The notes under the pieces are model-generated. The model was not told the origin of the DNA. It saw nothing but the letters and a program-made list of their open reading frames with translations, and did not search any database. 64,000 bases of DNA from DASQPR01 sp963797605. Lineage in GTDB: Bacteria; Actinomycetota; Actinomycetes; Mycobacteriales; Micromonosporaceae. A program made the position numbers and the translations under genes. Positions 45,023-53,736 of the stretch are shown piece after piece (position 1 is the stretch's first letter; the number at the start of each line of letters is the position of its first letter). The DNA lies in NCBI GenBank assembly GCA_963797605.1, contig CAWCPX010000002.1:310001-374000 (forward strand), written 5' to 3'.

Positions 45023-46209
45023 GTGCGTAAAATCCTCTTTAAGGCACTTATGCCGAAAACGACCGTTTCTCGAGTTGCCACCGTCGCGACCGCAGCCGCC
45101 ATCGCCGTGCTCGCGCTCGGGTCCGGCGCCCAAGCTGCCGTCCCGACCGCCTCCGACACACCGCAGAAGATGCCGTCCTTCAACGGCGGCGTCTACGCGA
45201 TGGCCTACGACGGCAACACGATCTATGTGGGCGGCTCGTTCACGTCGGTCAACTGGGCCGAGCAAGAAGTACGGCGGGGCGGCCTCGCCGCGATCAACGC
45301 CCAGACCGGCGCGCTGCTGGGCTGGGCGCCGACGGCCAACGGTGCGATCTCCGCGATGGCCGTCGACCCGGCGACCCACAACATTTACCTCGGCGGCGCG
45401 TTCTCGACGATCGACGGCGCCGCGCGCGACAGCCTCGCCTCGGTGACCGCCGCGACCGGTGCGCTGACCTCGTTCAAGCACTCGGTCGCCGGCACGGTCA
45501 ACTCGCTCGCCGTCGGCCACAGTCGCCTCTACCTGGGCGGTCACTTCACCGGCATCGACACGGCCGCCCGCTCCAACCTCGCCGCGTTCACGCTGAGCAC
45601 CGGCGCGCTCGACGCCGGCTGGGCGCCGACCACCGATGACGTCGTCTCCGCCGTCACGTCCGACACGAACCGGATCTACATCGGCGGCAAGTTCCACAAG
45701 GTCAATGGCTCAGTGGTACGGCTAAGCTCGCCGCCGTCAACCCGACGACCGCTGTCCGCGACGCGGCGTTCAAGCCCTCGGTCGCCATCCTGGTCTACGA
45801 CGTCGTCGTCGGTCCCAACGGCATCTACGCAGCCGAGGGTGGCCAGGGCGGCCGGGCCGTCGCCTACTCGTCGACCGGCGCGCTGCAGTGGCAGTTCACG
45901 ACCGACGGCGACGCGCAGGCGATCGCCTACGTCAATGGGGTTGTCTACGTGGGCGGTCACTTCGATCACGCCTGTGCCGACACCAACACGGGCGTCCACG
46001 GCGTCTGCCTGGACGGGTCGGTTTCCCGGGTCAAGCTCGCCGCCGTGGACGGGTCGAACGGCGCCCTGGAGCCGTGGAACCCGAGCGGCAACGGCGTACA
46101 CGGCGTGTTCACGATGGCCTCGAACGTGTCGCTGGGCACCGTGGCCGCGGGCGGCGAGTTCACGACGTTGAAGGGCGTGTCGCACGGCCGATTCGCCCAG
46201 TTCCAGTAA
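45023..46209 (+). pseudogene. Secreted beta-propeller-like repeat protein (one frameshift)
   Basis: A signal peptide (VATVATAAAIAVLALGSGAQ then A) precedes repeats of about 45 residues, each with a core like NTIYVGGSFTSV, HNIYLGGAFSTIDG, SRLYLGGHFTGIDT, NRIYIGGKFHKVNG and VVYVGGHFDHAC. This is a kelch/delta-60-like propeller blade pattern. Near 45718 the frame changes; the correct continuation is AKLAAVNPTTAVRDAAFKPS and runs cleanly to TAA 46209. GTG 45023 or ATG 45050 may be the start. The repaired length is about 395 residues. It is likely exported; the ligand is unknown. Confidence 0.78.
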
Positions 46210-46244
46210 CCCTCACAGGGGTACGCTGCACGTCGGGAGGTCCG

Positions 46245-46604
46245 ATGAGTAGCACGACACCTGCGTGGCCCTCGGGCCGCACTCCGGCCGGGGCGCCGCG
46301 TTCCGGCATGCCCCGTCCGATATATCGAGAACCTTCACCCGCACGCCCCGGATCCGTCTTAGTCGGAGCCGGGGCTGCGGCGTTCTGGATGCTGCTGTTC
46401 GGGCTCCTGGCGAAATCCGCGCGCGGATATGTGTGGTGGAGCATCGCGGCCGGGCTCGTGGCCTGGCTCATCGCCTTCGTGCTGGCGCGCTTCGGCGACC
46501 GTGGTGTCGCGGCCGGTGTGGCGATCAGCAGCGGCATCGGCGTGGCGATCGCGTTCAGTGTCGTGATGAGCCGATGGATCGGTGGTCACTGGCTGCTGTG
46601 GTAG
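46245..46604 (+). CDS. Small membrane protein, hypothetical
   Basis: 119 residues from ATG 46245 with a good GGGAGG ribosome site. A Pro/Ser-rich cytoplasmic N-terminus (about 35 residues) precedes three helices: VLVGAGAAAFWMLLFGLLA, VWWSIAAGLVAWLIAFVLA and GVAAGVAISSGIGVAIAFSV. No known family is recognised. It starts 35 bases after the propeller protein and may be its operon partner. Confidence 0.7.
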   Translation: MSSTTPAWPSGRTPAGAPRSGMPRPIYREPSPARPGSVLVGAGAAAFWMLLFGLLAKSARGYVWWSIAAGLVAWLIAFVLARFGDRGVAAGVAISSGIGVAIAFSVVMSRWIGGHWLLW

Positions 46605-46938
46605 CGCGGCGTAGCGTGTTTGGCCTTGACTGCCGCCCTTCGGCTAGGCACTCTCGTCGTATGCCGAACCCGTTGCAGCGCCTCGATCCTGAGCGCCGAC
46701 GCCGGCGACTGCGTCTCCTCGCGGAGTATGCCGACGCCAGCGCGAGGCGCCTTCGGCAACGTCCGCAACGCGAGCATCTTGACCGCGTTCGTGATCTCGT
46801 CGACAGTCGGCGTCGACTCGCCGGTTAGGATCACTGTTCGTCAGAGGGCCTTGGCGCGACACGGTGATCCGACCGCGATCAAGGGCCAAGATTGGTTACC
46901 GTCACACGCGTGATGAGAATCTGCCGACCGGGGGAACC
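46605..46938. other. Region with two competing short reading frames
   Basis: About 330 bases before the tadA-associated gene. On the plus strand, 46661-46828 could encode a 55-residue Arg-rich peptide (MPNPLQRLDPERRRRRLRLL). On the minus strand, 46586-46834 has an overlapping frame (TPTVDEITNAVKMLALRTLP) with higher third-position GC, but no family likeness. Neither has a clear ribosome site. I do not call either as a gene. Confidence 0.35.
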
Positions 46939-47496
46939 GTGTCCACCTTTGCCGCTGCCGTAGTCCGTGGTCCCTCTAAACAATGGTCCGCAGCCGAGAT
47001 CGATCTTTCCGGCGCGGCCGATATCGACGATGTCGCCGACCGCTTGCGCGACGTTGACCTCGACGCCGAGGTCTCCGTGCTGTTTGTCGAGTCCGACGAC
47101 ACATACCTGGTGATCCTGCGCCTCGACGACGGTGAAGATCTTCGTGTCTTCGGCTCCGACTCGACCTTCGCCGATGAGAACCGCCTCGGCGCGCTGCTCC
47201 TCGGCGAGATCGAAGAGCCGGCTTTAGAGATCGATGAGGTCGCGAGCGAGGCCGAGATCGAAGACGACGTCGAGCCGGTCGATGACGAGGAAGACGAAGA
47301 GGTCATCGGGCTGCCGGCGGCCACGCCCGACGCTGACCCGGTAGGCGACGCCGATCTCCTGGCCGACCTGGGCGTGCCGGCGCACCACATCCTCGAACTC
47401 TGCACCCAAGACGGCCTGATGCCGGCCGACATCACGTCGGATATCACCACACTCATGGGCTGCGCCGACGAGATCGAAGAGCTGCGCGAGGTGTGA
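46939..47496 (+). CDS. tRNA adenosine deaminase-associated protein
   Basis: 185 residues from GTG 46939 (VSTFAAAVVRGPSKQW). A small alpha/beta N-terminal domain (EIDLSGAADIDDVADRLRDV, SVLFVESDDTYLVILRLDDG) leads to a long acidic linker and the C-terminal segment DADLLADLGVPAHHILELCT. This is the actinobacterial family always found beside tadA (TIGR03941 type). It overlaps the next start by four bases (GTGA). Its role is not established; the coupling suggests it forms a complex with, or tunes, the deaminase. Confidence 0.9.
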   Translation: MSTFAAAVVRGPSKQWSAAEIDLSGAADIDDVADRLRDVDLDAEVSVLFVESDDTYLVILRLDDGEDLRVFGSDSTFADENRLGALLLGEIEEPALEIDEVASEAEIEDDVEPVDDEEDEEVIGLPAATPDADPVGDADLLADLGVPAHHILELCTQDGLMPADITSDITTLMGCADEIEELREV

Positions 47497-47957
47497 CTCG
47501 CCCCGAGCAGCACGTGACGTGGATGCGCCGAGCACTGGAGATCGCCCGGCCCGCGTCCCCCGATGACCCGGACGTGCCGATCGGAGCCGTTGTCTTCGGT
47601 CCCGACGGTCAAGAGCTGGCCCACGGCCGCAACGAACGGGAGCGTCTGGGCGATCCGACGGCCCATGCCGAGATCCTGGCGCTACGCGCGGCCGCGGCCA
47701 CGGTCGGAGAGTGGCGACTGACCGATTGCACCCTGGTCGTCACGCTGGAACCCTGCACGATGTGCGCCGGCGCGCTCGTGCTGGCCCGAGTTTCCGCGCT
47801 CGTGTTCGGTGCGTGGGAGCCAAAGACCGGTGCCGTCGGCTCCCTGTGGGACGTCGTGCGCGACCGGCGGCTCAACCACCGCCCCGAGGTCTACTCCGGC
47901 GTGCTGGAGCCCGAGTGCGCGCAGATGCTCCAAGCTTTCTTCGACGCCCACCGGTGA
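47493..47957 (+). CDS. tadA: tRNA-specific adenosine deaminase
   Basis: 154 residues. The zinc deaminase motif H58-A-E60 (TAHAEILAL) and P-C88-TM-C91 (EPCTMCAGAL) are in place, with NERERLGDPTAHAE in the TadA form. TadA converts the wobble adenosine of tRNA-Arg(ACG) to inosine, letting it read CGU, CGC and CGA; that tRNA is encoded at 19495-19567. The GTG start overlaps the stop of its partner gene. The frame is intact. Confidence 0.93.
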   Translation: MTRPEQHVTWMRRALEIARPASPDDPDVPIGAVVFGPDGQELAHGRNERERLGDPTAHAEILALRAAAATVGEWRLTDCTLVVTLEPCTMCAGALVLARVSALVFGAWEPKTGAVGSLWDVVRDRRLNHRPEVYSGVLEPECAQMLQAFFDAHR

Positions 47958-48070
47958 CAGATCTTGCGACGTGGCGTGATCACACCTGCCGGAGGGTATG
48001 GTCCACCGCTGACGGCCCACGGAACCGCCGGCGCCGCCCGATTTGTCGCGTGTCGACACGGCGTTCCCCA

Positions 48071-48127
48071 GATTTCCGACGCCACTGTCGCCGCAGGCCT
48101 GCCGCGACAACGCTGACGTCGGAAATC
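48071..48127. repeat. Two-tier palindromic hairpin between tadA and deoD
   Basis: GATTTCCGACG at 48071-48081 pairs exactly with 48117-48127, and inside it TGTCGC-C-GCAGG at 48086-48097 pairs with 48098-48109 with a single C-C mismatch. The flanks (about 48041-48070 and 48128-48150) share further imperfect GTGTCG-type complementarity. It lies in the 229-base gap between two convergent genes. It could be a bidirectional terminator, but the size and nested symmetry also suit a REP/BIME-like or MITE-type element. Confidence 0.7.
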
Positions 48128-48186
48128 CACACCGCGCCGGCGTGTCGCGCAAGCGTGTCGCGGCTGTGTGGCTAGGCGAAGCGACG

Positions 48187-48894
48187 TTAGGCGATGGCGG
48201 CGTCGAGCCCGATCTCGACCATCTGGCCGAACGTCTGCTCGCGCTCCTGCGACGTCGTGCGCTCGCCGGTCATGATGTGATCGCTGACCGTGAGAATCGT
48301 CAGTGCGCGTGCCCGGAAACGGGCCGCGATCGTGTAGAGCGCGGCCGACTCCATCTCGACCGCCAGCACACCGTAGAGCGCGAGCTTGTCGAAAAGGTCA
48401 GGGCGATCGGTGTAGAACGCGTCGGCCGCCAGCACCTGCCCGACCCGCATGTCGATGCCACGGGCGGCGGCAACGTCGACGGCGGCGCGGAGCAGCCCGA
48501 AGTCGGCCACCGGCGCGAAGTCGACGAGATTGTCGAAACGAACGCGGTTCATCGCCGAGTCGGTGCACGACGAGCTGGCCGCGATCACGTCACGGAGCTG
48601 CAGGTCATCGGTGATGGCACCGCAGCTGCCGACCCGGATCAGCGTCTTGACGTCGTATTCGGCGAGCAACTCGTGGCTGTAGATCGACGCGGACGGCATG
48701 CCCATGCCGGAGCCCTGGATCGAGACCGGCACACCCTTGTACGTGCCGGTGAACCCGAGCATGTTGCGCACGGTCGAGTAGCACGTGGCATCGTCGAGGT
48801 AGGTGTCGGCGATCCATTTCGCCCGCAGCGGATCGCCCGGCATGAGAACCCGGGGCGCGATTTCGCCTGGCTTGGCGCTGATGTGCGTACTCAT
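48187..48894 (-). CDS. deoD: Purine-nucleoside phosphorylase, DeoD type
   Basis: 235 residues, the normal DeoD length. Hallmarks are VLMPGDPLRAKWIADTYL (phosphate loop with GDPLRA), GFTGTYKGVPVSIQGSGMGM, RVGSCGAITDDLQLRDV, VLAVEMESAALYTIA with the catalytic-site EME, and ILTVSDHIMTGE with the acid Asp. DeoD enzymes split purine nucleosides with phosphate in the salvage pathway and act as hexamers in the cytosol. The ATG at 48894 gives MSTHISAKPGEIAPRVL, the standard start. It is intact, convergent with tadA, and no regulator is adjacent. Confidence 0.95.
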   Translation of the reverse strand: MSTHISAKPGEIAPRVLMPGDPLRAKWIADTYLDDATCYSTVRNMLGFTGTYKGVPVSIQGSGMGMPSASIYSHELLAEYDVKTLIRVGSCGAITDDLQLRDVIAASSSCTDSAMNRVRFDNLVDFAPVADFGLLRAAVDVAAARGIDMRVGQVLAADAFYTDRPDLFDKLALYGVLAVEMESAALYTIAARFRARALTILTVSDHIMTGERTTSQEREQTFGQMVEIGLDAAIA

Positions 48895-48985
48895 GGTGCG
48901 ATCCTGCCATCCCGCCGGCGACTCGCCGTGAGTCGGGGGGATACCTCGGCGACGGGACCGTACGGCGTCGGGTACCCTACTCGAC

Positions 48986-49072
48986 GGTGGCGTGTCCGAG
49001 CGGCCTAAGGAGCACGCCTCGAAAGCGTGTGAGGGTTTACGCCCTCCGAGGGTTCAAATCCCTCCGCCACCG
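48986..49072 (+). tRNA. tRNA-Ser (anticodon CGA)
   Basis: A class II tRNA of 87 nt: acceptor GGTGGCG/CGCCACC, anticodon loop CTCGAAA with CGA, a long variable arm (GAGGGTTTACGCCCTC) and T-loop GGTTCAAATCC, discriminator G. CCA follows in the DNA at 49073-49075. Confidence 0.95.
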
Positions 49073-49085
49073 CCAGCAAGCACGA

Positions 49086-49124
49086 CAAACGCCGGACCTC
49101 CCGCGATGGGAAGTCCGGCGTTTG
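49086..49124. terminator. Hairpin after tRNA-Ser(CGA)
   Basis: CAAACGCCGGAC (49086-49097) pairs with GTCCGGCGTTTG (49113-49124), continued inward by TCCC/GGGA after one mismatch. It separates the tRNA from a convergent gene. Confidence 0.75.
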
Positions 49125-49146
49125 CTCGTTGCGCGACCGGGCGATC

Positions 49147-49686
49147 TCAACCGACGTGGAAGAACCCGAGCGAAATCGGATGCCACCAGTGCTGCTGCAC
49201 GCCGAGCAGCGCGATGACGTACGCGACGAAGAGGATGATCGCGATCCGGAAGAAGACCGTCAGCAGCCCGTAGATCTTGCGTATCGGCGGCGACGCGAAC
49301 CCCGATAGTCCGATGATGATGATCGCCTGGACGAGATGCAGCGTGTGCGCCGGCACCGCGACCGCGTGGCCGCCCTGATTGTGCGTCACGACGATCACCG
49401 AGGCGAGCGCGAGCGACACTGGCACCAGGATGATCGCCCATCGGGTGATGAGCACCGGGCCACCGGGCCACAGTCGCAGCAGCGGGCGGCTGATCCACGG
49501 GTCCGCGTGGCCGGCGATGTAGTGGTCGCACTCGCACACGGCGTAGTCACGGTGGCCGTCGAGACTGTCCGGCACCACCATTCCGAGCGACTGCTCGTAC
49601 GGGCTCGGGACGTGGGGAAACACCATCGCGCCACGGAAACGGGTGCAGCTGCACTGCCCACAGCTTCCTCGTTTGAAGATGCCCAT
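49147..49686 (-). CDS. Hypothetical membrane protein with N-terminal Cys cluster
   Basis: 179 residues from ATG 49686. The first 30 residues contain three Cys close together (SCGQCSCTRF) and later a CECDHY pair, which could bind a metal. Three to four helices follow: AIILVPVSLALASVIVV, LHLVQAIIIIGLSGFA, IYGLLTVFFRIAIILFVAYV. No family is recognised. It ends next to the tRNA terminator and is divergent from the DUF3152 gene. Confidence 0.7.
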   Translation of the reverse strand: MGIFKRGSCGQCSCTRFRGAMVFPHVPSPYEQSLGMVVPDSLDGHRDYAVCECDHYIAGHADPWISRPLLRLWPGGPVLITRWAIILVPVSLALASVIVVTHNQGGHAVAVPAHTLHLVQAIIIIGLSGFASPPIRKIYGLLTVFFRIAIILFVAYVIALLGVQQHWWHPISLGFFHVG

Positions 49687-49852
49687 CTCGCCCTCCCCAG
49701 GCCGTCAGCGGGATGCCGACATCACTCGGATACCTGACGGACAGCGGGCCGTCGCCCGACATTGCTGGTGGCGCGCTTTCCTTGTCCCGGTGGACTTTGC
49801 CTTGACTCCGACTGGTAGACACACAGGGCCGGTTCGGGGGAGGAACGTATCA

Positions 49853-50695
49853 ATGCTCGGTCGAAGCAGGCTTCGTCGGCGTCGCGGCGTGCTCGCGATC
49901 TCCGCGGCGACGATCATGGCGCTCGCGGCGTGCTCGGCTAACGGTGCCACCACATCACCGGGTGCCGCGACCGATTCGGCGGTCGGTGTCGGATCGGTCG
50001 GCCTGGCCGCGCTCTCGGCATCGCAGCCGCCCGTGACCGTGGCCACGCCGACCGCGAAACCGCCCGTGAAGCCGTCGCCGAGCCCCAAGCCGGTCCATGT
50101 GGCCCCGGTGACGCAATGCGTGACGCCGAAACACAGCACCTTCACGGTGGCGCCCGGCGGGAGCAGCATCGCCGGGCGGGCCGGTCACCTCTACCACTAC
50201 GAGGTGCAGGTCGAGAACGGCATCGGCCAGAGCGCGGCGGCCTTCGCCAGTGCCGTCGACGCCACGCTCGCCGGCAAACTCGGGTGGACGGACAGCGGCA
50301 CACGGAAGTTCCAGCGGGTATCGCACGGCTCCTGTGACTTCGTGGTCGAACTCGCGTCGGCGAAGACGTCGGAGAAGATCTGCGCGGGCTACGGGGTCAA
50401 CACCGAGGGCACGGTCTCCTGCCGCGGCGGCCGGGAAGTCGTGATCAACGCGGACCGGTGGATGAACGGCGACCCCGGCCCGGAATGGACGGGTCACCTC
50501 GACGTCTACCGGCACCTCGTCGTCGATCACGAGGTGGGCCACTTCCTCGGCTACAACCACATGAAGTGCCCCGGCGCCGGGAAGCCGCTGCCGGTGATGG
50601 CGACGCCCTACACGACCGGGCTCGGCGGCTGCGTGATCAACGGCTGGCCGTTCACGTCGGCCGGCGTGTTTATCTCCGGTCCGCCCCAGAAATAA
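49853..50695 (+). CDS. DUF3152-family secreted lipoprotein, metzincin-like
   Basis: 280 residues with a ribosome site GGGGGAGG. The signal GVLAISAATIMALAACSANG has an LAAC lipobox. After a Pro/Thr linker comes the DUF3152 domain with the motif HEVGHFLGYNH (about residue 226), matching the HE-x2-H-x2-G-x2-H zinc site of metzincin proteases, and KCPGAGKPLPVMATP, near a Met turn. It is likely an exported protease anchored to the membrane; its target is unknown. Its end overlaps the end of the convergent carbonic anhydrase gene by 26 bases. Confidence 0.88.
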   Translation: MLGRSRLRRRRGVLAISAATIMALAACSANGATTSPGAATDSAVGVGSVGLAALSASQPPVTVATPTAKPPVKPSPSPKPVHVAPVTQCVTPKHSTFTVAPGGSSIAGRAGHLYHYEVQVENGIGQSAAAFASAVDATLAGKLGWTDSGTRKFQRVSHGSCDFVVELASAKTSEKICAGYGVNTEGTVSCRGGREVVINADRWMNGDPGPEWTGHLDVYRHLVVDHEVGHFLGYNHMKCPGAGKPLPVMATPYTTGLGGCVINGWPFTSAGVFISGPPQK

Positions 50696-51326
50696 CGGGC
50701 TCCAAGCCGCGCGAGGCGACCTCGTGCACCGTGCCCTCACCGAGGCGGTACGACAGGCCGACGATGCCGAGCCGACCACTCGCGAGCCGGTCCGCGATCA
50801 GGGCTGACCGCTCGGCAAGCAGCTCGACGGTGTAGCGGACGTGTTCCTCGACCGCGACTTCGGAGTCCGCGAGCGCCCGTTCCCGCACGGCCAGCACGCT
50901 GAGCATCACGCGCTCGACGACGTCGCGGATGAAGCCGCCCGGCGTGGTGCCATCGCGTACGGCGTCGAGCGCGGCGGTGATAGCTCCGCACGAGTCGTGT
51001 CCGAGCACCGCGATCAGGGGCGTGTCGAGCACGGCGACCGCGTATTCGATGCTGCCCAGCACCTCGGGGCCGACCACGTGACCCGCGGTACGCACGACGA
51101 ACAGATCGCCGAGCCCGCGGTCGAAGATGATCTCGGCGGCGAGGCGGGAGTCGGAGCAGCCGAACAGCACGGCAAACGGCCGCTGCTCCGGGGCGAGCGC
51201 CTGGCGGCGATCGGCGTCCTGGTGCGGGTGCCGGCGCTCGCCTCGGTTGAACCGTTCGTTGCCCTCGATCAACAGACGCAGTGCTTCGGCCGGTGTCGCC
51301 GGCGCGTCCGGGCCCGTGTGACTCAT
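50670..51326 (-). CDS. Beta-class carbonic anhydrase
   Basis: 218 residues from ATG 51326 (MSHTGPDAPATPAEALRLLI). The zinc ligands are Cys in FGCSDSR and His/Cys in GHDSCGA, with the Asp-Arg pair of CSDSR and the strand DLFVVRTAGHVVGPEVLGSI, all typical of the beta class. It converts CO2 and bicarbonate in the cytosol; actinobacterial members are sometimes fused to or located beside SulP transporters, which are not seen here. The upstream extension to 51449 is rejected since the family begins near TPAEAL. The gene is convergent and overlaps the DUF3152 gene by 26 bases. Confidence 0.92.
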   Translation of the reverse strand: MSHTGPDAPATPAEALRLLIEGNERFNRGERRHPHQDADRRQALAPEQRPFAVLFGCSDSRLAAEIIFDRGLGDLFVVRTAGHVVGPEVLGSIEYAVAVLDTPLIAVLGHDSCGAITAALDAVRDGTTPGGFIRDVVERVMLSVLAVRERALADSEVAVEEHVRYTVELLAERSALIADRLASGRLGIVGLSYRLGEGTVHEVASRGLEPVISGADRR

Positions 51327-51424
51327 CCGTGCTCCCTTATCGAGGTCAGCCGAGGGTAACCCGATCACGCGCGACGCCGAGGCCCGGGGAGGCTCGCCAC
51401 CCAAACCTGACATACTTCCGTGCC

Positions 51425-51712
51425 ATGGTGCTTTCGCGCAGGTGGGCATGGTTTCTGGTGGGCGTCGGTGTCTGGAGTTGGATCATCTGGCCGCGGTTCG
51501 CGCTGGCGATCTGGGACGACCACCGCGCGTGGGCCGGCGGGCGGGTCGGTCACGGCAGCCCGACGAGCTTCCTCTGGGTGCACGCGGCGTTGATCGTGGT
51601 GTCGCTCACCGTCGGCACGATTGTGGGTGTCCTCGGCATCAAGGCGTGGCGTCGGGCGCGGCCTCAGGACACGGACGTGGCCGCCTCCACGGAGGAGACG
51701 GCCACGGTATGA
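51425..51712 (+). CDS. SCO4848-family small membrane protein
   Basis: 95 residues from ATG 51425. The first helix region (WAWFLVGVGVWSWIIWPRFA) and second (FLWVHAALIVVSLTVGTIVG then VLGIKAWRR) are the conserved form of this actinobacterial family, in which two helices flank an FxW-H motif. A Thr/Glu-rich tail follows. It is divergent from the carbonic anhydrase. The function is unknown. Confidence 0.85.
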   Translation: MVLSRRWAWFLVGVGVWSWIIWPRFALAIWDDHRAWAGGRVGHGSPTSFLWVHAALIVVSLTVGTIVGVLGIKAWRRARPQDTDVAASTEETATV

Positions 51713-51733
51713 CGGGTGTCCGGGGGGTGCGCG

Positions 51734-51936
51734 TCAGACGCGTTCGAGCACGACGATCTCGCCGGCGCTGACGATCAGCGGGTCGCGGTAGCTGTCCCGG
51801 AGGGCGTAGCCACGGTCTTCGAAGAGCTTGACGATCATCGAGGACGTCACCTGCTCGATGACGCCACCCTCGGCCAGGCCTTCGGCTTACCGAGGATCGA
51901 GTTCAACGAGACGATGTAGCGGACGTTCTTCGTCAT
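51734..51936 (-). pseudogene. Small conserved protein, about 67 residues, with one frameshift
   Basis: From ATG 51936 the frame reads MTKNVRYIVSLNSILGKPKA. Adding one C in the run after it restores LAEGGVIEQVTSSMIVKLFE then DRGYALRDSYRDPLIVSAGE and the end IVVLERV-stop at 51734. As given, the frame stops after 29 residues, so the gene is easily missed. It lies 22 bases after the helicase stop in the same direction and may be co-transcribed with it. No function is known; the compact alpha/beta pattern suggests a small folded protein. Confidence 0.55.
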
Positions 51937-51958
51937 GTCAGGCAGAGGGCGTTTTGCC

Positions 51959-53473
51959 CTATGCCGGGCGCTGACGACGGCCCCGGTTGGCACCTCCGCG
52001 ACGCCGCCCGGCTGGCGCACCGACCGCGTCACCGTTGGCCCGGACCGCCTTCGGTCGCGGCTCCTGCTCCACGGCCTTTGCCGGGGGCACGATCACCTGG
52101 CCGGAGGGCGCCCGCGAGCCGGTCACGCGGACCAGGTGCGGGTCACCGGGGCGCACCCTGATCGACTCGGGCTTGATGCCGACCGACGCCATCATGTGTG
52201 CGACCTCGGCCCGCTGCTCGGGAAGCACCAGCGTGACCACGGTGCCCGAGTTGCCGGCACGGGCAGTGCGGCCACCACGGTGCAGGTAGTCCTTCGCCTC
52301 GGTGGGCGGATCGACGTTTACCACGAGATCGATGCCGTCGATGTGGATGCCGCGCGCCGCCACGTTCGTCGCGATCAGCGCGTCCAGTGAGCCGTCCTTG
52401 AGCCAGTCGAGCGCACGCGTACGGGCGTTCTGGCTCTTGCCACCGTGCATCGCCGCCGCTCGTACGCCGACGCGGGCCAGCTGCTTCGCGAGACGGTCGG
52501 CACCGTGCTTGGTGCGGACGAACATGATGACCTTCGAGTCACCAGCGGCGATCTCGGCCGTGACCGCCTGCTTGTCGTCGGCGTCCAGGTGAAGCGTGTG
52601 GTGTGCCATCGTGTCGATGCTCGCCTGCGCGGGATCGGCCGAGTGCAGCACGGGATCGGTCATGAAGCGATGCACCAGCTTGGCGACGTCGCCGTCGAGC
52701 GTGGCCGAGAACAGCAGACGTTGCCCGTTCGGCGCGACCTGGTCCATCAGGCGGGTGACGACCGGAAGGAAGCCCATGTCGGCCATTTGGTCGGCCTCGT
52801 CGAGCACCGCGATCTGGACGGCAGCGAGGTTGACGGCGCGGCGTGCGATCAGGTCCTCGAGGCGGCCGGGCGTCGCGACGAGTATGTCGACGCCGCGACG
52901 GAGGTCAGCGATCTGCCGTTCGATCGACAGTCCACCCACGACAGTGGCGAGCCGCAGGTGCAACGCGGGCGCGTACGGCTTGAGCGCGTCGGTGACTTGC
53001 TGAGCCAGTTCGCGCGTCGGCACGAGCACGAGGCCGTGCGGGCGGCCGGGTGCCGCGGCGCCGAGAGGAGCCGTGCGGGCCAGCAGCGCGAGCCCGAAGG
53101 CGAGCGTCTTGCCAGACCCCGTACGGCCACGACCGAGCACGTCACGACCGGCGAGACCGTCGGGAAGTGTGGTGGCCTGGATCGGGAAGAGATCGACGAG
53201 ACCGTTCTTGGCCAGCGTCTCCACCATCGACTTGGGCAACGGCAGATCGGCGAACGTGCGGGGAAGCGTGGCCTCGTCGCGCACCGTGGGGGCGGGCAGC
53301 GGCGGCAACGCCGGCGTGCGGGCGAGCTGCGACGTGCGAGGTGCGGACGTGCGAGGTTGTGATGTCCGGTTTCCGTCACGCCGCGGCGAACCGCCGGTGC
53401 GCGGGTTGGCGGACACAGACGCATTGCCGGCCGGGCGGCGACGGCGATGCGGGGCAGGGCTGGGTGAAGTCAC
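51959..53473 (-). CDS. DEAD-box RNA helicase
   Basis: 504 residues, intact, from GTG 53473. All helicase motifs are visible: Q motif (FADLPLPKSMVETLAKNGLV then DLFPIQ), Walker A GRGRTGSGKT, PTRELAQQV, TPGRLEDLI, DEAD in VLDEADQMADMGF, SAT, and the second-domain motifs VIMFVRTKHGADRLAKQL, TNVAARGIHIDGIDLVVNVD and HRGGRTARAGNSG. The N-terminus (70 residues) and the C-terminus (GRRRGGANRGRRQRPA) are basic and disordered, as in RNA-binding tails. It may aid ribosome assembly, mRNA decay or cold growth. Confidence 0.93.
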   Translation of the reverse strand: MTSPSPAPHRRRRPAGNASVSANPRTGGSPRRDGNRTSQPRTSAPRTSQLARTPALPPLPAPTVRDEATLPRTFADLPLPKSMVETLAKNGLVDLFPIQATTLPDGLAGRDVLGRGRTGSGKTLAFGLALLARTAPLGAAAPGRPHGLVLVPTRELAQQVTDALKPYAPALHLRLATVVGGLSIERQIADLRRGVDILVATPGRLEDLIARRAVNLAAVQIAVLDEADQMADMGFLPVVTRLMDQVAPNGQRLLFSATLDGDVAKLVHRFMTDPVLHSADPAQASIDTMAHHTLHLDADDKQAVTAEIAAGDSKVIMFVRTKHGADRLAKQLARVGVRAAAMHGGKSQNARTRALDWLKDGSLDALIATNVAARGIHIDGIDLVVNVDPPTEAKDYLHRGGRTARAGNSGTVVTLVLPEQRAEVAHMMASVGIKPESIRVRPGDPHLVRVTGSRAPSGQVIVPPAKAVEQEPRPKAVRANGDAVGAPAGRRRGGANRGRRQRPA

Positions 53474-53736
53474 AAGGAGCCTTCCGTGGCGTGGATTCGG
53501 CGCGCGTCAAGGAAGCTCAAGTCAATTGAGTGATCACAGGTACGAGCCGCGACCGCAATCGTGCGGTCTTCAAGCGGTTCTCCGCCGAGCTGGCGACCTG
53601 AACCGACGTAGCAACCATACCCTGTCGATCACGAATCCCCGAAAATCCCAACGTCACGATCATCACAGCCACTGTCGGGAACACGCCGTCCGATGGTTGG
53701 TTTCCGGGTGGCATCCGTTGGGCAGGATGGCGGGCG

